Positions 7,412 through 13,467 of a DNA stretch of 13,467 nucleotides are shown piece after piece. Every line of letters begins with the position of its first letter. Position 1 is the stretch's first letter. Both the position numbers and the translations under genes were made by a program. The notes beneath the pieces are model-generated. The model saw only the letters and a program-made list of their open reading frames with translations, made no database searches and was not told the origin of the DNA. This stretch comes from Saprospiraceae bacterium (GTDB taxonomy: Bacteria > Bacteroidota > Bacteroidia > Chitinophagales > Saprospiraceae), in assembly GCA_020436955.1 (NCBI GenBank), contig JAGQWW010000035.1, positions 1-13,467 on the forward strand. The letters run 5' to 3'.

Positions 7412-8893
7412 CTAGCCTTCGAGCCCCACTTTTGTTGCGAAATCCATCGGGAGTTGGAAGACTTTCCCATTTTGGCTCACTTCGACCATTTCAGTATCCC
7501 TTTTTACCATTTGAATTTCTTTATCAGGTAAGATGCCCAATTGCCAAAGCTGGGAGGCAATTTGTTCATTCACCTGTCTGGAAGCTATTTTCCCAAATGC
7601 TCCAAAAGCAAGGTGTGCCAATGAGATTTCCGGAAGACCTTTTCTGCCCGGGATGGGCGAGCCGTGTGGGTCTGTAGTTGGGTAGCCTAGTTTACGGTCC
7701 ACTTCATTCAGAATTTCTTCCGGTAACAAATGCTCCAGTCGTTCTGCTTCGTCGTGAATCTGGGCTTCGTTAAGACCCATCTCTTGTACCAGATAAGTTT
7801 CCCACAATCGATGTGCTCTGGTAAGGCGAATAGCTTCTTCATTACCTTTTTCAGTCAGCGCCTGATTTTTCCTGTCAAAGTATCCTCTTTGTTGTAGCGC
7901 CAGCATCACCTGGTTGAATTTTCCGGTTTTTAAATCCAGTTTTACACGAAGGTTCTCAAGGCTAAAATCTTCTTTCTGACTGAGTTTATAAGCTTCTTTT
8001 ATGAAATCCTCTTGCTTGATTCTGAATTGCAACTTTTGCTTTTGAATGGTTCTGAACAACAAACCTTTTTTAGGAGAAAAGAAAGCTGCAAGCAAATAAA
8101 GCACGGTAGAAACTACTGCCATGGCAGGCCCCGGGGTGGTATTGATTAAAATCGCCAGAAATAAACCAAGTACTGCGGATAGCATACCCATGATGCCGGC
8201 AATGATTAATACCTTATGCAAACGGTCTGATAGCAAAAGTGCAGTCGAAGCAGGTGTAATCAACATCGCGACTACCAGGATGACTCCAACAGTTTGCAAG
8301 GCAGCAACCACCACAAAGGATAATAATAGCATCAAAAAATAGTGGATAACCTTTACGGATATACCCATAGTCTGGGCAATGGTAGGTTGGAAAGTGCTGA
8401 CAAAAAGATAACGGTAGAATACTGCAATGCTTACCAGGACATAAATGGAGATGGCAAGCGTCAACCAAAGGTCTTGATTGGAAACACCCAGTACATTTCC
8501 AAAAAGGAAATCTTTCAGGTCGAGGTGTACACCTTCGTTTTTACTTATCCAGGAGATACCCATGACACCAAGGGAAAACATGGCAGTAAACACGATACCA
8601 ATGGCAGCATCATTTTTGGTTTTTACATTTTGTTGTATCCAGGTGATGCCAATAGCAGTTACTAATCCTGCAAGCACGGAACCTATAAAAAATCCAAGGA
8701 TGTTGTACCCTAAAACTACAAAGGCTACCACCACGCCCGGTAGGACAGCATGAGAAAGTGCATCACCGATCATTGCCATGTTGCGCAAAACAATGAAACA
8801 ACCTAATACTCCGCAGGTAAGGCCAACCATGAGTGAAGCTGATAATGCTCTAAGGGCCCATTCTTCAGAAAGGATTATTTGAAATACATCCAT
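7412..8893 (-). CDS. Metal ABC transporter permease fused to a DtxR/MntR-type repressor (YtgCR-like)
   Basis: Two proteins in one frame. Residues 1 to about 282 form an ABC-3 family (ZnuB/TroC-like) permease for Mn, Zn or Fe uptake, with about eight hydrophobic segments and the signature GDALSHAVLPGV at 43-54 and MLITPASTALLL at 220-231. After a basic linker (about 283-295) comes a DtxR-type regulator: winged helix about 296-360, then the metal and dimer domain with HRLWE at 361-365 and HDEAERLEH at 380-388, and an FeoA/SH3-like domain about 420-493. His361, Glu365, His380, Glu384, Glu387 and His388 align with DtxR His79, Glu83, His98, Cys102, Glu105 and His106; Glu in place of Cys102 is the MntR state. 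Start: a TTG at 8899 gives two more residues, but the ATG at 8893 suits the family. Chlamydial YtgCR has this architecture. ATPase and binding-protein genes are not adjacent. A DtxR-like box lies upstream, suggesting autoregulation. Confidence 0.93.
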   Translation of the reverse strand: MDVFQIILSEEWALRALSASLMVGLTCGVLGCFIVLRNMAMIGDALSHAVLPGVVVAFVVLGYNILGFFIGSVLAGLVTAIGITWIQQNVKTKNDAAIGIVFTAMFSLGVMGISWISKNEGVHLDLKDFLFGNVLGVSNQDLWLTLAISIYVLVSIAVFYRYLFVSTFQPTIAQTMGISVKVIHYFLMLLLSFVVVAALQTVGVILVVAMLITPASTALLLSDRLHKVLIIAGIMGMLSAVLGLFLAILINTTPGPAMAVVSTVLYLLAAFFSPKKGLLFRTIQKQKLQFRIKQEDFIKEAYKLSQKEDFSLENLRVKLDLKTGKFNQVMLALQQRGYFDRKNQALTEKGNEEAIRLTRAHRLWETYLVQEMGLNEAQIHDEAERLEHLLPEEILNEVDRKLGYPTTDPHGSPIPGRKGLPEISLAHLAFGAFGKIASRQVNEQIASQLWQLGILPDKEIQMVKRDTEMVEVSQNGKVFQLPMDFATKVGLEG

Positions 8894-8921
8894 TGACAAG
8901 TGATTTTAACTATTGGTAGTG

Positions 8922-8952
8922 CAAAAGTACATAATTTATAATAATTAAAAAA
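8922..8952 (-). promoter_or_regulatory. Likely promoter of the permease-repressor gene
   Basis: On the minus strand, TACTTTTG at 8922-8929 matches the TAnnTTTG -7 element. Nineteen bases upstream is TTTT (8949-8952) where TTTG would be expected, so the -33 element is imperfect. The predicted start, near 8915, leaves a leader of about 20 bases before the ATG at 8893. The palindromic operator begins 3 bp upstream of the -33 position, well placed to block RNA polymerase. Confidence 0.55.
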
Positions 8953-8955
8953 TAT

Positions 8956-8973
8956 TTTTAGATTAGTCTAAAA
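8956..8973. promoter_or_regulatory. DtxR-box-like palindromic operator
   Basis: TTTTAGATTAGTCTAAAA has perfect 7-bp arms (8956-8962 and 8967-8973) around TTAG. It carries the TTAG-n-TTAG-n-CTAA skeleton of the DtxR/IdeR operator (TTAGGTTAGCCTAACCTAA), and AT-rich symmetry continues a few bases outward. It lies between the divergent permease-repressor and glycosyltransferase genes, next to the -33 region of the former. Binding by the fused repressor with its metal is inferred from position and motif. Confidence 0.65.
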
Positions 8974-9204
8974 TATAAACGATCCTGAAAATTTTAGAAA
9001 TAAGAAAAGAGAAATGCTAAATTGGAAATCCGGATTGCAAACCCGGTTTTTTGGAGCCAAAATGCTCAATATGAAATTTTATAAAACGTTAGCATAGGGA
9101 AATTATAAAATAGGCCCGTGGTTTTTAAATTTACGCTCACAAAACTCCCAAAGAGGAAACTGGCCAATTTTTAAGCGTTATTACGACAACAGCCGAAGTA
9201 ATTT

Positions 9205-10620
9205 ATGAATAGACGCCGGAGACTGGATACCTTGACTTACCAGGTAGCTGATTTCTTTTCAGCCATGGCTGCATGGGCGTTATTTTTTCTATACCGAAAA
9301 GGGCTGGAAGGATTTGGATGGCAGGAAGTATTGCAAGATGTAAATTTCTACTACGGCATATTTCTGATCCCGGTAGGTTGGTTACTTTTTTACTCCATTT
9401 TTGATCGTTACAAAGATATTTATCGCCTTTCCAGGATGGCCACCCTTACCAGGACCATCTTCCTGAGCTTCTTTGGTGTAACCTTTCTTTTTTTCACCCT
9501 TATTCTAGACGATGTCGTCACGAACTATCGAACGTATTACGGTTCGTTTTTTACCCTGTTTGGCCTGCATACCTTCATAACGCTGTTGGTTAGGATGATC
9601 ATTTTGACCAGGGCCAGCCGTCGTTTGAAAGCTGGAGAAGTTACCTATCGTACGATGATCATCGGTGGAGACCAAAATGCAGTGGAATTATATCAGGACA
9701 CTTCTTCACGCAAAAAAGGATTAGGATATAACTTTGTTGGTTTCATTGATTCAAATGGAAAAAGTACCAATCACTTAAAGAACTTTCTGCCTAAGTTGGG
9801 CAAAATAGAGGACATCAGTCGGATAGTGGAAGAAGAAAATATCGAGGAGGTCATTATTGCTATTGAAACCAGCGAACACAACAGGTTACGTGAAATATTG
9901 AACGTACTTTTTGATTTTGGAGACCGCATCCTGGTGAAGATTATTCCGGATATGTACGATATTATGTTGGGCAATGTAAAAATGAACCATCTGTACGGTG
10001 CGGTCCTCATTGAAATCAAACAAGACCTAATGCCGAATTGGCAGGTTATTATCAAACGATTGATTGATGTAGTGGTCAGTTTAATTTGTTTGATTGTATT
10101 GTCACCCTTGTACCTATACATTGCCATGCGTGTTAGGTTGTCGTCTCCCGGCCCTATTTTTTATAAGCAGGAAAGAATCGGACTCAACGGCAAACCATTT
10201 TTTATTTTCAAGTTCCGATCGATGCATACTGATGCAGAGCACAACGGCCCACAATTGTCCAATGATACTGATGACAGGGTAACGCCATGGGGGAAATTCA
10301 TGCGAAAATATCGCCTGGATGAATTGCCTCAGTTTTGGAATGTTTTGAAAGGAGATATGAGTTTGGTTGGTCCAAGGCCTGAACGCCAATTTTATATAGA
10401 CCAGATCATGAAAGAAGCACCCCACTACCGTCATTTACTAAAAGTAAGGCCGGGCATTACCAGTTGGGGGCAGGTAAAATACGGTTACGCCAGTAATGTG
10501 CCTCAAATGGTTCAACGCCTGAAGTTTGACATCCTCTACATCGAAAACATGTCGCTTGCACTTGACATCAAGATTTTATTCTACACCGTTTTGGTCCTTT
10601 TAAAAGGCAGTGGTAAATAG
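9205..10620 (+). CDS. Exopolysaccharide polyprenyl glycosylphosphotransferase (WbaP/CpsE type)
   Basis: Integral membrane enzyme that transfers a sugar-1-phosphate from a UDP-sugar to undecaprenyl phosphate, the first step in building an exopolysaccharide, capsule or O-antigen repeat. The 471-residue protein has the full long form: four hydrophobic segments (about 18-31, 51-64, 84-102, 112-133), a Rossmann-like CoA-binding-type domain starting at MIIGGDQNAV (151-160) and running to about 260, and the catalytic bacterial sugar transferase domain from about 281. That domain begins with KRLIDVVVS and a re-entrant hydrophobic helix (288-310), followed by SPGPIFYKQERIG (324-336), FKFRSM (335-340 region), RLDELPQFWNVLKGDMSLVGPRPER ending at 394, and RPGITSWGQV. 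All catalytic motifs appear intact. Whether the sugar is glucose, galactose or another cannot be read from the sequence. No flippase, polymerase or glycosyltransferase genes follow, so it is detached from a full polysaccharide locus here. Confidence 0.95.
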   Translation: MNRRRRLDTLTYQVADFFSAMAAWALFFLYRKGLEGFGWQEVLQDVNFYYGIFLIPVGWLLFYSIFDRYKDIYRLSRMATLTRTIFLSFFGVTFLFFTLILDDVVTNYRTYYGSFFTLFGLHTFITLLVRMIILTRASRRLKAGEVTYRTMIIGGDQNAVELYQDTSSRKKGLGYNFVGFIDSNGKSTNHLKNFLPKLGKIEDISRIVEEENIEEVIIAIETSEHNRLREILNVLFDFGDRILVKIIPDMYDIMLGNVKMNHLYGAVLIEIKQDLMPNWQVIIKRLIDVVVSLICLIVLSPLYLYIAMRVRLSSPGPIFYKQERIGLNGKPFFIFKFRSMHTDAEHNGPQLSNDTDDRVTPWGKFMRKYRLDELPQFWNVLKGDMSLVGPRPERQFYIDQIMKEAPHYRHLLKVRPGITSWGQVKYGYASNVPQMVQRLKFDILYIENMSLALDIKILFYTVLVLLKGSGK

Positions 10621-10670
10621 GCAGACGATTTTCCATTCTTTAAAATACCCTTCAGCAGCAACACGTTTAT

Positions 10671-10678
10671 TACATTTG
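10671..10678 (+). promoter_or_regulatory. Candidate -7 box for the secreted protein gene
   Basis: TACATTTG matches TAnnTTTG and lies 20 bp before the ATG at 10699, in the 78-bp gap after the glycosyltransferase gene. No good TTTG was found at the -33 position, and no terminator is visible in the gap, so read-through from the upstream gene is also possible. Confidence 0.4.
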
Positions 10679-10698
10679 AGAAAGTAATACCTGCTGAC

Positions 10699-12549
10699 AT
10701 GAAAAAAATTCTACTCTGTTTTTTTACCTTTCTCCTCACTACTTTCATTTATGGTCAGGCACCAACGTTTACCGCCAATGAAGTGATACCTCCCTTTGAT
10801 GCTGTTTTTGAATGGGGTGCACATTTGGGTGCTGACCCAAATTGGTCCGATGAAAATCTGGGTGATATCGCAGCCGGGAACGAAAATCTCAATCTGAAAG
10901 GAATAGGTCTAAACTCCATTCGTATTGCTATACCGGAATCGCTGGTTGAGTCCGATGGTTATGATGTAAAAAAGATGGCCTTTCAACATTTTCAATCGCT
11001 TGGTCTGGAACATGTGGTGATTAACCTTGGGGGCCCAATTGCTGATCATGTTGATCCTACCATGTATTGTCCTGGGAAACAACCCAAGGCTTTTAAAAAT
11101 ATTTTTGCTCCAATCTGGGATGGTGGGCTAAATGGAACGCCTGTAAATGATACAAATTACTTTGCCAGGTATTGTTACTTGATGGCAGAGAATTATAAGG
11201 ACCGTGTCAATATTTGGGAAGTATTATTTGATGTAGATGTTGATCTAAATGGCACAGGATGGTCAGAGCCGGGAGACCAAGGTAACTGGTGGGATGCAAA
11301 TCCAGACCCTTGTGAAATTGAATTTGGTGCGCCGGTCTCTCATTATGTTCGAATGTTGCGTATAGCCTATGAAGTGATTAAGTCAGTCGATTCAGATCAA
11401 TTGATAACTACAGGGGGTATTCGACATCCTTCCTTTTTGCATGCTATTTTGAATACGACCGATAATCCAATAGATGGAACATTAACAAGCGCCTATCCTA
11501 ATTTTGGAGGTGCCTATTTTGATATCCTTGGCTTTCAGAATTATCCAAATCAGGACAGTAGCCTTCGTTATTGGGATGAAGGACTTCAGTCTTTTGTACA
11601 AAAAAGGCATTCGGATGCTGCAGTGTTAGGATTTGTGCAATTGCAGGAATCTTTTGTTACCGTACTTGAACAAAATGGATATGATGGTCAGCAATTTCCA
11701 TCGAAATATTTAATCAATTCCGGTACCAATATTCCCAGAAAAGCATTTACGGAAACGCTCCTCTTTGGGGCTGAAGCTCAAAAGAATTATGTGATGAAAT
11801 CTGCAGTCGCTGGTTTCAAATCGGGTCTGAAACAAATGCAGTTTTATGGCCTGACAGAAAAGGAATTGCTGGATGATGCTTCCAATGAAAGGGAAGTAAT
11901 GGGCTTTTATGAAGCATTGACATCCAATTATCCGGATGCTACCCTCACTGATGCGGGTCTAGGAATGCAGACCCTTATTACTTTTATGAAGGGGTACACG
12001 TATGATGCTGACCTCACAGAGCAAATGGAATTGCCCACACAAATGGATGGAGGTGCTTTTACCAGACCCGGTGAGAAGCCCTTGTTTGTAATTTGGGCCA
12101 AGACATGGAGAGACTCCAGTGAAGCTGGGGAGTTTATTTACCAATTCCCCTCCGGGTTTGAAATAAAAGAATTGCTTTGCTATGAGTGGAATTTTAATCA
12201 TACAGGTATCATACAGGTGCTTTTACCAGATTATGTTCATACACCGAGTAGTCCTATATTTTTGATACCAGAATATCTAAGTGATACAGAAGAAATTACA
12301 GCTGAAGAATTCAAGATTTATCCCAATCCTGCCCGAGATGAGCTGATGGTTCAATTTGAAAATAGCCATTCTGGTCCTGCTGCATTGATTTTGTATAATG
12401 GATTGGGTAGCGCTTCAAAAGTAGTAGAAGTTTCGCCCGGCCAAACCAGCTTTTCATTTGAAGTAGGAGACTTACCGGACGGGATTTATATGCTCCAGTT
12501 AAAAAAACTAAATAGCATCTTTTCTAAAAAAGTAGTTTTAAAAAGATAA
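10699..12549 (+). CDS. T9SS-secreted TIM-barrel protein resembling clan A glycosidases, probably without catalytic glutamates
   Basis: Exported protein of 616 residues. It has a signal peptide (1-20, cleavage near YGQ), a (beta/alpha)8-like region about 30-400, a beta-sandwich about 410-525, and a type IX secretion C-terminal sorting domain about 537-616, seen in FKIYPNPARDELMVQFEN, the LPDGIYMLQL block (582-591) and the basic end KKVVLKR. The barrel follows the pattern of GH39/GH5-like enzymes: GLNSIRIAIPE (70-80), a strand-4 segment NIWEVLFDVD (171-180), FDILGFQNYP (274-283), KYLINSGT (336-343) and MQFYGLTEKE (380-389). In active relatives strand 4 normally reads WEVWNE with the acid/base Glu and strand 7 reads TEtG with the nucleophile; here these are WEVLFD and INSGT, so both glutamates seem absent. 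It may bind carbohydrate without cutting it, or use other residues. The next gene starts 2 bp later, indicating an operon. Confidence 0.88.
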   Translation: MKKILLCFFTFLLTTFIYGQAPTFTANEVIPPFDAVFEWGAHLGADPNWSDENLGDIAAGNENLNLKGIGLNSIRIAIPESLVESDGYDVKKMAFQHFQSLGLEHVVINLGGPIADHVDPTMYCPGKQPKAFKNIFAPIWDGGLNGTPVNDTNYFARYCYLMAENYKDRVNIWEVLFDVDVDLNGTGWSEPGDQGNWWDANPDPCEIEFGAPVSHYVRMLRIAYEVIKSVDSDQLITTGGIRHPSFLHAILNTTDNPIDGTLTSAYPNFGGAYFDILGFQNYPNQDSSLRYWDEGLQSFVQKRHSDAAVLGFVQLQESFVTVLEQNGYDGQQFPSKYLINSGTNIPRKAFTETLLFGAEAQKNYVMKSAVAGFKSGLKQMQFYGLTEKELLDDASNEREVMGFYEALTSNYPDATLTDAGLGMQTLITFMKGYTYDADLTEQMELPTQMDGGAFTRPGEKPLFVIWAKTWRDSSEAGEFIYQFPSGFEIKELLCYEWNFNHTGIIQVLLPDYVHTPSSPIFLIPEYLSDTEEITAEEFKIYPNPARDELMVQFENSHSGPAALILYNGLGSASKVVEVSPGQTSFSFEVGDLPDGIYMLQLKKLNSIFSKKVVLKR

Positions 12550-12551
12550 TC

Positions 12552-12932
12552 ATGGCAGAAATAACTGACCTACAAGCGATAGAAAACAGCCTCAAGGAGA
12601 TGTTGAAGGCACAAGCACCTCATCTTCAAATCCGAACTGATTCGCCGACTAATTTTGAAGCTGCAGGGACCAAACCAGCAATGCAGGGAAAGCAAAAGGT
12701 GAATGGATTTTATTTTGCTTCGGTTATGCCCAAGCCCAAGGATGTCAGATTCTATTTTTTCCCAATCTATACCCATCCGGACGCCTTCAGCGATATTTCT
12801 GACGAGTTTAGAAAATGCCTGAAAGGGAAGAGCTGTTTTCACATAAAAAAAATGTCTCCCGGCTTGAAAGACGAAATTGAAGCTGCCATTCAAAAGGGAG
12901 TGGAATTGTATCAAAAAGACGATTTAATTTAA
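12552..12932 (+). CDS. Small conserved cytosolic protein, probably DUF1801-like
   Basis: A 126-residue soluble protein with no signal peptide or membrane segment. The core KVNGFYFASVMPKPKDVRFYFFPIYTHP (split over about 51-78) and KCLKGKSCFHIKKM (about 89-102) resemble small proteins annotated with the DUF1801 (YdhG-like) fold, a domain of unknown biochemical role. I recognise the pattern, not a defined function. The gene starts 2 bp after the stop of the secreted TIM-barrel gene and ends directly against the truA start, so all three are probably on one transcript and translationally coupled. A functional link with tRNA modification is not implied by any motif. CDS status is firm; the family name is less so. 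Confidence 0.85.
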   Translation: MAEITDLQAIENSLKEMLKAQAPHLQIRTDSPTNFEAAGTKPAMQGKQKVNGFYFASVMPKPKDVRFYFFPIYTHPDAFSDISDEFRKCLKGKSCFHIKKMSPGLKDEIEAAIQKGVELYQKDDLI

Positions 12933-13467
12933 GTGGAAGGATATAGTTTTAAGTATCTGGTTGAGATCGCCTACAAGGGTACCCGATACAAGGGTTGGCA
13001 GCGGCAACCAAAGGAAATCAGTGTGCAAGCGGTGGTGGAAGACGCTTTGTCAAAGTTGTTGGGACAAAAGATTGTTTTTATTGGTTGTGGAAGAACTGAT
13101 ACCGGCGTACATGCCAGTGCTTATTTTGGGCATTTTCACAGCAAAAAAAATATTCCGGACAATTTTCTTTTCATCATCAATAAGATGCTTCCGGGGGACA
13201 TAGCCTTTTATCGGGTTACAGAAGTAGGGAATGAATTTCATGCACAATTCAGCGCTGTAAGAAGGGGCTATCGCTATCTGATGCATACAAATGTGAATCC
13301 TTTTTTGTCGGAGACCTCCACCTATTATGAGTACCCAGTCCAGATGGACCTGTTGCAAGCCCTTGCTCAGGACATTAAAGATTCAAAAGACTTTAAGGCT
13401 TTTTGCAAGCAGCCTGAATTATATGACCATACCAGTTGCAACATTTTTGAAGCATCCTGGAATCAAA
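12933..13467 (+). CDS. truA: tRNA pseudouridine synthase A (3' end cut by window)
   Basis: Converts uridines 38-40 in the anticodon stem-loop of many tRNAs to pseudouridine. The window holds the first 178 codons of a family usually 240-270 residues long. Visible motifs: YLVEIAYKGTRYKGWQRQP (8-26), the catalytic GCGRTDTGVHA with the active-site Asp at residue 56 (Asp60 in E. coli), FHAQFSAVRRGYRYLM in the centre, and the DFKAFCKQ segment (about 154-161). The start must be the GTG at 12933: the preceding codon in the same frame is the TAA stop of the upstream gene, and the conserved first strand begins seven residues in. No Shine-Dalgarno sequence is visible, so initiation probably relies on coupling to termination of the upstream gene. 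Confidence 0.95.
   Translation, partial: MEGYSFKYLVEIAYKGTRYKGWQRQPKEISVQAVVEDALSKLLGQKIVFIGCGRTDTGVHASAYFGHFHSKKNIPDNFLFIINKMLPGDIAFYRVTEVGNEFHAQFSAVRRGYRYLMHTNVNPFLSETSTYYEYPVQMDLLQALAQDIKDSKDFKAFCKQPELYDHTSCNIFEASWNQ

Larger units (their letters stand above)
8894..9204. other. Divergent intergenic region
   Basis: This 311-bp AT-rich spacer separates the minus-strand permease-repressor gene from the plus-strand glycosyltransferase gene. The left third holds the promoter and DtxR-like palindrome. The rest (about 8990-9204) contains a weak CCGG-centred inverted repeat near 9028-9052 and a spaced ATGCTAA/TTAGCAT pair (9014-9020 and 9089-9095), neither strong enough to name. A TAAATTTA at about 9126-9133 is one base off a -7 box for the glycosyltransferase. 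No ORF or RNA gene was recognised. Confidence 0.6.

Noticed and set aside
8121..8753. Several plus-strand open frames opposite the permease-repressor gene
   Set aside because: They are antisense shadows of the permease region with low-complexity Thr/Pro-rich translations and no recognisable domain.
8894..8899. TTG start at 8899 for the permease-repressor fusion
   Set aside because: The ATG two codons later gives the usual permease N-terminus; TTG would add only two residues and shorten an already brief leader.
9014..9095. Weak CCGG inverted repeat and ATGCTAA/TTAGCAT pair as a terminator or structured RNA
   Set aside because: The stem has interruptions, no gene ends here, and the repeat arms are too far apart and too short to support a call.
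12570..12914. A 114-codon minus-strand frame opposite the DUF1801-like gene
   Set aside because: The plus-strand gene has conserved motifs and tight operon spacing on both sides; the antisense frame shows no motif.

Overview
The window looks like a chromosomal segment of a member of the Bacteroidota, plausibly a Saprospiria-type relative. The clues are a secreted protein ending in a type IX secretion (T9SS) C-terminal sorting domain, several promoter-like TAnnTTTG -7 boxes with few Shine-Dalgarno sequences, SusC/D-free but typical lipoproteins (SSC lipobox), and the ftsH-rsfS block divergent from birA, an order I know from Bacteroidetes. The placement below phylum level is inference.

Layout. 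Positions 1-2378 (minus strand) hold ftsH (3' end cut by the window edge) and upstream of it rsfS: protein quality control and ribosome silencing. Divergently, 2481-3239 encodes a monofunctional biotin-protein ligase. Next come two tandem, clearly paralogous di-heme cytochrome c peroxidase (CCP/MauG-family) lipoproteins at 3324-4478 and 4706-5899, each followed by a strong hairpin terminator; the second terminator is bidirectional and shared with a convergent TolC-family outer membrane protein gene (5950-7305, minus).

Upstream of tolC on the same strand, but with a separate promoter between them, lies the most interesting gene: a 493-residue fusion of an ABC-3 family metal permease with a complete DtxR/MntR-type metalloregulator (7412-8893, minus), the architecture known from chlamydial YtgCR. 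Its promoter region carries an 18-bp DtxR-box-like palindrome (8956-8973), suggesting that the fused repressor controls its own synthesis. No ATPase or metal-binding protein gene is in the window.

From 9205 rightwards everything is on the plus strand: a polyprenyl glycosylphosphotransferase that initiates exopolysaccharide or capsule synthesis (9205-10620), then a tight cluster of a T9SS-secreted TIM-barrel protein resembling clan A glycosidases but apparently without either catalytic glutamate (10699-12549), a small conserved protein probably of the DUF1801 type (12552-12932), and truA (12933 to window end, truncated), which starts with GTG directly after the preceding stop codon.

I saw no tRNA, rRNA, CRISPR array, insertion sequence or phage gene. 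All protein assignments were made by reading motifs, without database searches.
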